Origin: DATIUV01 sp049322755
Lineage (GTDB): Bacteria; Pseudomonadota; Gammaproteobacteria; Burkholderiales; UBA6910
Assembly (NCBI GenBank): GCA_049322755.1
Contig: JBMOQX010000052.1
Location: 124,001-188,000 of the forward strand
Length of the DNA: 64,000 bases
Direction of reading: 5' to 3'
The notes under the pieces were generated by a model. It did not search any database and was not told the origin of the DNA. It saw only the letters and a list, made by a program, of their open reading frames with translations. A program made the position numbers and the translations under genes. Of the stretch, positions 16,761 through 24,062 are shown piece after piece (positions within the stretch are counted from its first letter, which is position 1; the number at the start of each line of letters is the position of its first letter).

Positions 16761-17351
16761 TCAGGGCTGGAAGTAATCGTCGAGCAGGCGCTGGAGGCAT
16801 TTCTCCAGGGGTTCGAGGGAGCGCTCGATCTTCATGCGGATGACCGCGCCTTCCCAGGCGACGATCAGGAGGTCGGCCATCTCGCCGGCGTCGAGGTCGC
16901 GGCGCACGAGCCCCTGTTGCTGCGCCTTCCGGAGCGCCTTCCTCACCGCGGTGCGCCACGCGTGGAAGGCCTCGGCGAGCGCGTCGCGGCACACGTCGCT
17001 GCCCTCCAGCTCGCCGCCGAGGTTGGCCACCAGACAGCCGCCGACGTAGCCCGCGGCCTGGAACTCCCGCATCAGGCCGGCGAAGAACGCCCTCAGCCCC
17101 GTGATCGGATCGGGCGCCGCCGCCAGCGCAGCGGCGAGCTTCTGTCCGAAGCACCTCGAGTAGTGGCGGATTGCCTCCGCGCCAAACGCCTCCTTGGTTT
17201 CGAAGTAGTTGTAGAACGAGCCCTTCGGCACATGGACACGGTCCAGCACCTCCTTGATGCCGGTGCCGTGATAGCCGTGCTCGAGGAACGCGGCGACCCC
17301 CTCTTCCAGGAGGCGATCGCGGATGTCGTTGCTGAGACGTGGTCGTGCCAT
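16761..17351 (-). CDS. TetR/AcrR family transcriptional regulator
   Basis: The product is 196 residues. The DNA-binding domain is clear at residues 8-55 (EEGVAAFLEHGYHGTGIKEV, then VPKGSFYNYFETKEAF). The C-terminal ligand domain contains YVGGCLVANLGGELEGSDVC, of the kind seen in NemR-type regulators of reductases for electrophiles; its Cys residues could be sensors, which is inference. The ATG at 17351 lies just below a consensus promoter, so the mRNA is probably leaderless, and no ribosome site is visible. It likely represses itself and the following gene. Confidence 0.92.
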   Translation of the reverse strand: MARPRLSNDIRDRLLEEGVAAFLEHGYHGTGIKEVLDRVHVPKGSFYNYFETKEAFGAEAIRHYSRCFGQKLAAALAAAPDPITGLRAFFAGLMREFQAAGYVGGCLVANLGGELEGSDVCRDALAEAFHAWRTAVRKALRKAQQQGLVRRDLDAGEMADLLIVAWEGAVIRMKIERSLEPLEKCLQRLLDDYFQP

Positions 17352-17359
17352 GGGCGGCG

Positions 17360-17389
17360 AATATACGACCGGTCGTCTATTAATGTCAA
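17360..17389 (-). promoter_or_regulatory. Autoregulated TetR promoter with operator in the spacer
   Basis: On the minus strand TTGACA (17384-17389) and TATATT (17360-17365) are separated by 18 bases. The spacer and -10 are covered by a 20-base palindrome (17361-17380) whose central 12 bases, ACGACCGGTCGT, are perfect. A repressor bound here would block RNA polymerase. The expected transcription start is within a few bases of the ATG at 17351. Confidence 0.75.
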
Positions 17390-17480
17390 GCACCGCGTTC
17401 CGACCCGCCCAGCAAGCGGTTGCGGGGGATAACCCCGCACGGCTGGCGCCAGCCCGCAGCAATGACGCCGACGCGCTTCC

Positions 17481-18263
17481 CTACTTCAGGATCAGCGCGG
17501 CGCCGCTCACGATCAGCAGTGCCGCCACCGCGCGCGTGAACGCCCGCTCGCTAACCTTGGCGTGCAGCCGGTTGCCGATAAACATGCCGACTGCCATCGC
17601 CGGCACCGCGGTGGCGAAAGCCGTCAGCGCGGCCCGGTCGAAAACGCCGACGCCGACGTAGCCGACGATGCGGATCAACGCGAGCACGAACAGGATCGTG
17701 GCGATGGTGACGCGGAACTCGGCCTTGCCCAAGTGCCGCATCCGCAGGTAGACGACATAGATCGGCCCCGACATCCCGCCGAACAGCGTCGCGACGAGTC
17801 CGGCCAGAAACCCCGCCGGCGCCAGGAGCAACGGCGCCAGCCGCTGCTCGAGGCGGCCGAATCCCCCTTCCCGCAGCGAGAACAGCGCGTAGACGATTAC
17901 AAAGCCGCCCAGCAGATTGCGCAGGGTTTCGGCGCTGAGGGCCACGAACAGATAAAGGCCGCCGACCACCCCCATTGCCGTGAACGGCAGCAGCTTGAGC
18001 AGCTCATGCCAGGCGATGCGCGAACGATCCTGCGCGATATGCCCGACCGACGCGAAGAAGCCCAGCAGCGTGATCACCGGCACGATCACGCGCAGCGGCA
18101 GCGCCAGCGCCAGGAGCGGGATCGCCAGCGCGCCCGAGCCGAAGCCGGTGATGCCGCGAACGGCGTAGGCAATCACCAGGACCGCGGCGCAGAACGCGAG
18201 CTGGAGGAGGGAAAGATTTTCCAGAGAGCGCCGTGAGTCATCGTTATGGGAGTCCGCAGCCAC
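17481..18263 (-). CDS. TauE/SafE family sulfite exporter-like membrane protein
   Basis: The product is 260 residues with about eight membrane helices. Two family signatures are seen: YAVRGITGFGSGALAIPLLA near residue 33 and LVATLFGGMSGPIYVVYL in the second half, the paired repeats of the TauE/SafE fold. Members export or import sulfite, sulfoacetate, taurine-related or other organic anions; the substrate is not determined. The GTG start at 18263 has no good ribosome site and a later start is possible. No sulfonate genes adjoin it. Confidence 0.88.
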   Translation of the reverse strand: MAADSHNDDSRRSLENLSLLQLAFCAAVLVIAYAVRGITGFGSGALAIPLLALALPLRVIVPVITLLGFFASVGHIAQDRSRIAWHELLKLLPFTAMGVVGGLYLFVALSAETLRNLLGGFVIVYALFSLREGGFGRLEQRLAPLLLAPAGFLAGLVATLFGGMSGPIYVVYLRMRHLGKAEFRVTIATILFVLALIRIVGYVGVGVFDRAALTAFATAVPAMAVGMFIGNRLHAKVSERAFTRAVAALLIVSGAALILK

Positions 18264-18297
18264 GCCGTGCCGGCGGCGGGAGTTCGGGGTTCGCTCG

Positions 18298-18609
18298 TTA
18301 TGATGGCGCCGGTTCCCCCCGCCGGCAAGCGCCCGCGGGCAGTGGCCAGGTCCGGGCGGCGCGCTTCAGCGCCGATCGGCGCCACAGCCAAACGCCGCCG
18401 AGATAAAGCAGCAGCGGCACGATCCACAGCGCCATTTCCAGCGGCCAGAGGTCGTGGGAGGTGGGATCGCGCGACACGTCGAAGATCACCGCGGCGGACT
18501 TGGTCACGTAGATGGTGCAGGCGATCTGCGCGTGCAGCTTCCATGGCCGCTCCCAATTCCGCATCGCCCGCACCGGCGGCGCCAGCGCCGCCAGCGGCAG
18601 CTCCAGCAC
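18298..18609 (-). CDS. Small membrane protein, unknown function
   Basis: The frame gives about 103 residues with two or three hydrophobic segments (MLELPLAALAPPV; LEMALWIVPLLLYLGGVWLW) and a conserved-looking middle (RNWERPWKLHAQIACTIYVT). The hydrophobic stretch seems to begin upstream of the GTG at 18609, in codons with no ordinary start, so the true start is unresolved. It lies just downstream of the zinc-ribbon gene on the same strand. I do not recognise the family. Confidence 0.5.
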   Translation of the reverse strand: MLELPLAALAPPVRAMRNWERPWKLHAQIACTIYVTKSAAVIFDVSRDPTSHDLWPLEMALWIVPLLLYLGGVWLWRRSALKRAARTWPLPAGACRRGEPAPS

Positions 18610-18652
18610 GAGAACGATCAGGAAGCCGCAGCAGCAGGCGATCGATCCAGGT

Positions 18653-18904
18653 TTATTCGGCGGCTGCCTTCGCCTGCGCGACTAGTGCTGCCGCCTGCCG
18701 CCGCATTTCGCGATTCTTGTTCCAGGCGCTCGCGTGGGCGATCTGCCGCTCGCCGGGATTAGCGCCGTTCCAGGCCGCCGCGGCTTCCGGCGCGAAATGA
18801 AACTCTCCGCACCGCGGACAGGTGACGGCGCCATGAGTTTGCTGCGTGGCCTGCAGCACCTTCGCGGCGGGCGCAAAGCAGATCGGGCAGGCTGGCGCGG
18901 ACAC
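18653..18904 (-). CDS. Small zinc-ribbon protein
   Basis: The product is 83 residues with two CxxC pairs (CPIC near residue 6 and CPRC near residue 28) forming a probable zinc ribbon, followed by an Ala/Arg-rich helix ending VAQAKAAAE. The start is a GTG. It is encoded between a hydrolase gene (32 bases upstream) and the small membrane protein gene, all on one strand. The function is unknown; proteins of this form often bind nucleic acid or another protein. Confidence 0.62.
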   Translation of the reverse strand: MSAPACPICFAPAAKVLQATQQTHGAVTCPRCGEFHFAPEAAAAWNGANPGERQIAHASAWNKNREMRRQAAALVAQAKAAAE

Positions 18905-18936
18905 GGCGCCAGTCTGGCGCCGCGCCGGGGCGGAGG

Positions 18937-19899
18937 TTATCCGTCGCGCTCCAGCAGGAAACGTTGCACGACGTCCACCTGGTCGTCGCTCATCAGCCAC
19001 GGCGCGTGGCCGACGCCCGGGAACTCCACCACCCGCGCGCCCGGGCCGCGAACCTGCATCTCCCGCGCGATGGAATCCGGCAGCAGATCGGACTCGCCGC
19101 CGCGCAGCACCAGGACCGGGCAGCGGATCGCGTCCCACACCCGCCAGAGGTCGATGCCCAGGTGCCAGGCCGGCCCCAGCGGCAGGCCTTGCGCCGCGCT
19201 CCGGCGCAGCACGCTCACCGCCTCGGGATCGAACGCGAGCCGATAGCTGCCGTCGTCGTTGAGCTGCGCGCCGTGGCTTGCCAGGTGCCGCCAGTGGTGG
19301 TCCTCGAGCGGACCGAACGACGCGCACGCGCGGCGCAGATAGGCCTCCACCTCGTCAAGGTCGGCGAACCGCTGCGCGCCCGCCGGCGCGTGGCCTTTCA
19401 GCCGCGCCAGCGCCAGCCACGGCACCAGCGGCCCGACGTCGTTCAGCACCAGCCGCCGGATCGGCGAATTGGGCTGCGCCGCCAGCAGCATCCCGATGAG
19501 GCCGCCCATCGAGGTGCCGACCCAGTCCACCCGCGCTGCGCGGCCCGGCGCCGGCGCGGTGACGCGAGCCAGCAGCGCCGCGGCGTCCGCCTGGTAGAGC
19601 GCGAAACTGTAGTCCTCCTTGCGCTCGAGCCAGTCGCTGGCGCCGCGCCCGGCCACATCCATGCACACCACGCGCCGGCGGTCGGCCAGCGACGCGGCAA
19701 GCGCGTCGAAGTCGCGGCTGTTGCGCGTGAGGCCGTGCACGCACACCACCGCGTCCGCGCGCCGCGGGTTGCCCCACTCGGTGTAGGCGACGCGGTGGAA
19801 ACCGCTGGGGCCGAGGCTCAGGAAATGGTGCAGGCGCGGCCGGTGGCGCCAGACCCGGCCGCGGCGCCAGAGGCGCTGCACGAAGCCGATTGCGCGCAA
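18937..19899 (-). CDS. Alpha/beta hydrolase
   Basis: The product is up to 320 residues. The fold is shown by VVCVHGLTRNSRDFDALAAS (oxyanion region), the nucleophile GTSMGG near residue 148, an acid in LRGGESDLL and His in GVGHAPWL near the C-terminus. These are the triad Ser-Asp-His of esterase/lipase-type enzymes. No signal peptide is evident; the basic N-terminus (RLWRRGRVWRHRPRLHH) is unusual and the TTG start at 19899 may be too early. The substrate is unknown. Confidence 0.87.
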   Translation of the reverse strand: MRAIGFVQRLWRRGRVWRHRPRLHHFLSLGPSGFHRVAYTEWGNPRRADAVVCVHGLTRNSRDFDALAASLADRRRVVCMDVAGRGASDWLERKEDYSFALYQADAAALLARVTAPAPGRAARVDWVGTSMGGLIGMLLAAQPNSPIRRLVLNDVGPLVPWLALARLKGHAPAGAQRFADLDEVEAYLRRACASFGPLEDHHWRHLASHGAQLNDDGSYRLAFDPEAVSVLRRSAAQGLPLGPAWHLGIDLWRVWDAIRCPVLVLRGGESDLLPDSIAREMQVRGPGARVVEFPGVGHAPWLMSDDQVDVVQRFLLERDG

Positions 19900-19933
19900 G
19901 CGGATGGGAACGCGAAACGTCGAGGCGCCGGCG

Positions 19934-20119
19934 TCAGGCGCCGTAGCGGCGCCGCGGCGGCAGCGAGCGAACCGGATGCAACGATGCCGTCATGCCGCGC
20001 CGCACGGCGGCGGCGAGCCGGCGAAAGCTATCGGCGATCACCCGGGCCTGGGCACGCTTGGCTTCCAGCATGATTCGGTCCAGTTCGGCCTGTGTCAGGT
20101 GAGTCATGGTGCTGGGCAT
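19934..20119 (-). CDS. Small basic protein, paralogue of the 27.1-kb small protein
   Basis: The product is 61 residues. It starts at an ATG with AGGAG seven bases upstream. The core TQAELDRIMLEAKRAQARVI aligns with TQMEVDEMVRRAQEDHARAI in the 71-residue protein encoded at 27085-27300, with the same AA..R pattern after it. It is amphipathic and rich in Arg and Ala, likely one long helix. A plausible promoter lies at 20197-20224. The function is unknown. Confidence 0.65.
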   Translation of the reverse strand: MPSTMTHLTQAELDRIMLEAKRAQARVIADSFRRLAAAVRRGMTASLHPVRSLPPRRRYGA

Positions 20120-20196
20120 CTTCAACTCCTGTTCCGATGCAACGCGACTGCGAAGAACTCTTCGGCGATGGATGCGTCTGCGGACGCTATGACCCG

Positions 20197-20224
20197 AGTG
20201 TAAGCGCGCAGCGCCCTCCAACAA
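20197..20224 (-). promoter_or_regulatory. Candidate promoter of the small basic protein gene
   Basis: On the minus strand TTGTTG (20219-20224) and TACACT (20197-20202) are 16 bases apart, about 80 bases before the start codon. The surrounding 400-base interval (20120-20518) holds no other gene that I can support. Confidence 0.35.
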
Positions 20225-20471
20225 GCGACGAATCCTCAGGCAACGGATGCGGAAAACTAAGGCGTTGCCGCGCCGTCCGCGCAGCACCCGCATTCGCGGC
20301 CGCGGCTGGGACGATCCGTCCCGGGCGCGGTGCCGGATTGCTTCGCACAAGCTGCGGCAGCGCGAGCCGGGGCCGCTGCGGGTGATCTCGCTTCGCCTGA
20401 GCCGTCAGCCGAGCATCCCGCCGCTGCGCCTGCGCGCCGGCGGCCCGCGCCGGTCGCGATGGCCGCGCCGT

Positions 20472-20477
20472 TATAAT
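20472..20477 (+). promoter_or_regulatory. -10 element of the yihY-like gene
   Basis: A perfect TATAAT stands 42 bases before the GTG start of the YihY-type gene. The -35 region is GC-rich and not recognisable. Confidence 0.4.
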
Positions 20478-20518
20478 TGGGCGAGCGGCTCCCGTGGAGC
20501 CGCCGGAAGGACGCCGAC

Positions 20519-21892
20519 GTGGAACGGGAAAACCTGCCGCTGTGGACCAAAGCCCAGAACGCCATCTGGAGCGGCGCGCTTGACGCCATGCCGCCGTGGA
20601 AGGCGCGGCTGACGAAAGCCGTGCGCGTGGTGCTGGTGCTGGCGCGCGACCTCGCCTTCGGCCAGCTCAACCTGCGCGCGATGAGCCTGGTCTACACCAC
20701 GCTGCTCTCGCTGGTGCCGCTGCTGGCGCTGTCGTTCTCGGTGCTGAAGGCGTTCGGCGTCTACAACCAGCTGGAGCCGGTGCTGGCGCAATTTCTCGCG
20801 CCGCTGGGCGAGAAGGGCCACGAGATCACCGCGCGCGTCACCGAGTTCGTGAAGAACATCAACGTCGGCGTGCTGGGCTCCGTGGGCCTGGCGCTGCTGC
20901 TCTACACCGCGGTGTCCCTGATCCAGAAGATCGAGGCGTCGCTCAACTTCATCTGGCGCGTCTCGCAGCCGCGCAGCATCGGCCAGCGCTTCAGCGCGTA
21001 CCTGTCGGTGCTGCTGGTGGGGCCGCTGCTGGTGTTCTCCGCCATGGGCCTCACCGCCAGCGTGATGAGCGCCGGCATCGTTCAGGACGTGATGGCGGTG
21101 GAGCCGGTGGGCCGCGCGGTGGGATTCGCCGGACGGCTGATGCCCTACCTGCTGGTGATCGGCGCCTTCACGTTCATCTACGTCTTCATCCCCAACACAC
21201 GGGTGCGCCCGGTCCCGGCGCTCGCCGGCGGTGCGGTGGGCGGCGTGCTCTGGCAGACCGCGGGCTGGGCGTTCGCGGCGTTCGCGGCGGGCTCCACCAA
21301 CTATTCCGCGATCTATTCGGGGTTCGCGATCCTGATCCTGTTCATGATCTGGATCTACCTGTCGTGGCTGATCCTGCTGGTGGGCGCCAGCGTCGCGTTC
21401 TACCTCCAGAACCCGGAGTACCTGGTGCTGCAGGCGGACGAGCCCACGCTCAGCAACCGCATGCGCGAGCGCTTCGCCCTCGCCATCATGACCCGGGTGG
21501 CGGAGAATTTCGTCGCCGGCCGCGCGCCGTTCACCCTGCCGGCCCTGGCCCAGGTCCTGGGCGTACGGCAGCCGGCCATCGACCCGGTTCTGGCGGCACT
21601 CAGGGATGGCGGCGTCCTGGCGGAGAACAGCGACGACCCGCCCGGCTACCTGCCGGCGCGGGACCTGGATACGCTCACGGTGAAGGAGCTGCTGTCGATC
21701 GTGCGCTGCGCCGGCGAGGACCGCCACCTGTGTCCTGCCGCCCTGCACGCCTCGGAGCGGGTCGACGACACCCTCCGGCGCATGGAGCGCGCCGCCGAAG
21801 CCGAGCTCGGCGGCCTCACGGTGCGCGACCTGGTGGCCCCGAGCGCCGCCGAAGAGGGCGCGCAGCCAGTCGTCAAGAAAATCGGCGGCTGA
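20519..21892 (+). CDS. YihY/BrkB family inner membrane protein
   Basis: The product is 457 residues. The YihY domain of about six membrane helices occupies residues 40-290 (SLVYTTLLSLVPLLALSFSV; NYSAIYSGFAILILFMIWIY; SWLILLVGASVAFYLQNP). The remaining 150 residues are a cytoplasmic region with a winged-helix look (FTLPALAQVLGVRQPAIDPV). The family was once called ribonuclease BN, an assignment later shown to be wrong for this protein type; its role is unknown. The GTG start has GGAAGGA seven bases upstream. Confidence 0.88.
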   Translation: MERENLPLWTKAQNAIWSGALDAMPPWKARLTKAVRVVLVLARDLAFGQLNLRAMSLVYTTLLSLVPLLALSFSVLKAFGVYNQLEPVLAQFLAPLGEKGHEITARVTEFVKNINVGVLGSVGLALLLYTAVSLIQKIEASLNFIWRVSQPRSIGQRFSAYLSVLLVGPLLVFSAMGLTASVMSAGIVQDVMAVEPVGRAVGFAGRLMPYLLVIGAFTFIYVFIPNTRVRPVPALAGGAVGGVLWQTAGWAFAAFAAGSTNYSAIYSGFAILILFMIWIYLSWLILLVGASVAFYLQNPEYLVLQADEPTLSNRMRERFALAIMTRVAENFVAGRAPFTLPALAQVLGVRQPAIDPVLAALRDGGVLAENSDDPPGYLPARDLDTLTVKELLSIVRCAGEDRHLCPAALHASERVDDTLRRMERAAEAELGGLTVRDLVAPSAAEEGAQPVVKKIGG

Positions 21893-21898
21893 ACGGGT

Positions 21899-22297
21899 TC
21901 ACGCGCCCTGCGCCGCGCGCCGTGAGAGCTGGGTGCGCCCGTCGTAGCCCCAGTCGGTGGCGGGGACCTCGCGCACGACGACGTAGGTGGCCTGCGGCAG
22001 GCCCGGCAGCACGCGCCCGAGCAGCGCCGCGGCCTCAGCCACGAAGCGCGCCTTCTCCGCCTCGGTGTTGGTGCCCGCCGTGATGCTGGCCTCGACGTGG
22101 GCGCGCGCGGATTCGGCGCCGGCGATGCGGCCCCCGACGCTCCAGCCGCTGGCGCCCGCCTGCTCCACCAGCACCGACGTCAGCGCCCGCCGCTTCCCCA
22201 GCACCGACTCCATCAGGCCGGTGACGCCCGCCGCCAGGGCCTCGACGTCGCGCGGCTCCAACGGCCGTCCGGCCACTTTGACGTTGATGTAGGGCAT
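21899..22297 (-). CDS. Tandem (fused) tautomerase family protein
   Basis: The product is 132 residues and contains two 4-oxalocrotonate tautomerase-like halves. The first begins with the catalytic Pro after Met (MPYINVKVAG) and includes LMESVLGKRRALTSVLVEQ; the second (VEASITAGTNTEAEKARFV, ATYVVVREVPATDWGYDG) lacks an N-terminal Pro. Fused heterodimer-like tautomerases of this kind are known. It is divergent from the LysR gene at 22404, its probable regulator. Its stop is seven bases from that of the convergent yihY-like gene. Confidence 0.85.
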   Translation of the reverse strand: MPYINVKVAGRPLEPRDVEALAAGVTGLMESVLGKRRALTSVLVEQAGASGWSVGGRIAGAESARAHVEASITAGTNTEAEKARFVAEAAALLGRVLPGLPQATYVVVREVPATDWGYDGRTQLSRRAAQGA

Positions 22298-22403
22298 GAG
22301 TCTCTCCTTGAAGCGCAGTGAACGAAGGTCTCAGCCTACGGCGGCTTGCCAGTTAAGAACAGTGAATGTATTTTGTGCTTTTATTAAGTTTTTCTGATCT
22401 TTT

Positions 22404-23261
22404 ATGCCCGCCCTGCTGGAACTGGAACTGCTGCGCACCCTGGTCGCCATCGGCGAGGGCGGCACCTTCGCGCGCGCCGCGGAGCGGGTGCATCGCACCC
22501 CTGCGGCGGTGAGCCAGCAGATGGCGCGGCTGCAGGCTCTGGCGGGCGCCGAGCTGTTCCGGAAATCCGGCCGCGCGCTGCAGTTCACCGAGGCCGGCGA
22601 ACTGCTGCTCTCTTACGGCCGCCGGCTGCTGGCGCTGCACGACGAGGCGCTCTGGGCGCTGCGGGGACGCAGCGTCGCCGGCCACGTTCGCCTCGGCGCG
22701 CCGCAGGACTTCGCCGAGGAGCTGCTGCCGCGGGTGCTGAGGGATTTCTCCCAGGCCTATCCGGGCGTGCAGCTGGAGGTGATGGTGGAGCGCAACCGGG
22801 AGCTGGCGCGACTGGTCGGCGCGAACAAGCTGGACCTCGCTGTCGTCCTTTCCGCCAGCACGCAGGGGATGACGGTGCTGGGGCGGCTGCCGGTGCAATG
22901 GCTCGCCGCGCCGCGCTTCCGCTGGAACCGCAGCGATCCGCTGCCGCTGGCGATGCTGGAAGCGCCGTGCGTCTTCCGGGACATGGCGATCCGCGCGCTG
23001 GACAAACGCGGCATCCGCTGGCGCCTGGCCTATGTCACGTCCAGCGTGTCGGGACTGCGGGCCGCAGTGCGCGCCGGGCTCGGCGTCACCGCCCGCAGCC
23101 GGCTGGCGCCCGGCGACGAGGCAGACGCCGGCGCGGCGCTCGGTCTGCCGGCGCTGGAGGCGCTGTCCGTGGGCATCTGCCTGGCGAACGCCAACCCGCC
23201 GCCCGCGGCGGGGCTCATGGCGCGGCTGATCTCGGATCGCGTCAGGACGGCGCTGGGGTAG
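22404..23261 (+). CDS. LysR family transcriptional regulator
   Basis: The product is 285 residues, with an N-terminal helix-turn-helix (LVAIGEGGTFARAAERVHRT, then VSQQMARLQALAGAELFRKS) and an effector-binding domain. It belongs to the group with LSYGRRLLALHDEALWAL in the linker helix. The 106-base divergent interval with the tandem tautomerase gene is AT-rich compared with the rest of the window, as expected for regulated promoters. The ATG at 22404 has no evident ribosome site. Confidence 0.9.
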   Translation: MPALLELELLRTLVAIGEGGTFARAAERVHRTPAAVSQQMARLQALAGAELFRKSGRALQFTEAGELLLSYGRRLLALHDEALWALRGRSVAGHVRLGAPQDFAEELLPRVLRDFSQAYPGVQLEVMVERNRELARLVGANKLDLAVVLSASTQGMTVLGRLPVQWLAAPRFRWNRSDPLPLAMLEAPCVFRDMAIRALDKRGIRWRLAYVTSSVSGLRAAVRAGLGVTARSRLAPGDEADAGAALGLPALEALSVGICLANANPPPAAGLMARLISDRVRTALG

Positions 23262-23380
23262 AACGTCACCGGTCGGCGCGGCACCCCGGTAACGGTACCG
23301 CGAACCCCAAGCACCGGCCGCGGCCGCGATCCCGTTCCACGACCTAAGTAAGCCCCCCGCCCCCGTTCCGCAAAGGTTTT

Positions 23381-23396
23381 CGGCATGCGTCTTGCA
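23381..23396 (+). promoter_or_regulatory. Candidate sigma-54 promoter of the prepilin/GGDEF-EAL operon
   Basis: CGGCATGCGTCTTGCA matches the -24/-12 consensus (TGGCACG-N4-TTGCA) with the essential GG and GC spaced by ten bases. It lies 147 bases before the prepilin start. The leader would contain a stem (CCCCGC 23425-23430 with GCGGGG 23442-23447). Prepilin genes are often sigma-54 dependent, which supports the reading. No other gene is seen in 23262-23542. Confidence 0.45.
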
Positions 23397-23542
23397 CGCC
23401 TGATGGAACGCGGCAGCAACGCAGCCCCGCGGGCACCTTCTGCGGGGACGTTTTCGCATTGAGTTCAGAGGGTTGCAGGAGTCGGGTCGAGTTCGGCCGG
23501 CGCCGCAGATGAAACCGCTGTCCGTCGCAGGGAGAGGCAAAC

Positions 23543-24058
23543 GTGTCGATGATCCGTCAGCTCTGGCAGGCTCGCGCTCGTGCCTGCGCTTCAGTCCGTT
23601 GGACCCGGGATGGGCCGACCCATCGCGGCTACACGGTCATCGAGCTGATCATCGCCGTGAGCATCCTGGCAGTGCTGGGACACCTCGCGGTGGTGGGTTA
23701 CCAGGACTACAAGGAGCGCATCAAGATCGCCGAGGCGGTGAAGGACATCCTCGCCACGCAGCAGCGCCTCGAGAACTTTTACGTCGACAACCGGAGCTAT
23801 CCAGCCTCGCTGGCCGAACTGGGCAGCGTGCCGCTCGATCCCTGGGGCCGCCCGTACCAGTACACCAATCTGCAGTCGGTCAATGGCATGGGCAAGGCGC
23901 GCAAGGACCGCAACCTGGTGCCGATCAACACCTATTACGACCTCTGGAGCAACGGCCCCGACGGCGACAGCCTCGGGCCGCTGACCGCCAAGGCCAGCCG
24001 CGACGACATCGTGCGGGCCAACGACGGCCGCTTTGTCGGCCGGGCATCGGACTACTGA
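23543..24058 (+). CDS. GspG/type IV prepilin-like protein
   Basis: The product is 171 residues. A long basic leader of 29 residues ends in a prepilin-peptidase site G|YTVIELIIAVSILAVLG, followed by the hydrophobic helix and a GspG-type globular part (VPLDPWGRPYQY, then YYDLWSNGPDGDS). The position after cleavage is Tyr instead of the usual Phe/Met. The closing segment resembles major pseudopilins of type II secretion. No other secretion or pilus genes are nearby, so it is an orphan. It starts at GTG (an ATG follows two codons later) and ends four bases before the GGDEF/EAL gene. Confidence 0.85.
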   Translation: MSMIRQLWQARARACASVRWTRDGPTHRGYTVIELIIAVSILAVLGHLAVVGYQDYKERIKIAEAVKDILATQQRLENFYVDNRSYPASLAELGSVPLDPWGRPYQYTNLQSVNGMGKARKDRNLVPINTYYDLWSNGPDGDSLGPLTAKASRDDIVRANDGRFVGRASDY

Positions 24059-24062
24059 GACC

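Noticed and set aside
23381..23542. Possible c-di-GMP riboswitch before the prepilin/GGDEF-EAL operon
   Set aside because: The leader has a simple stem but none of the conserved GEMM aptamer sequences.
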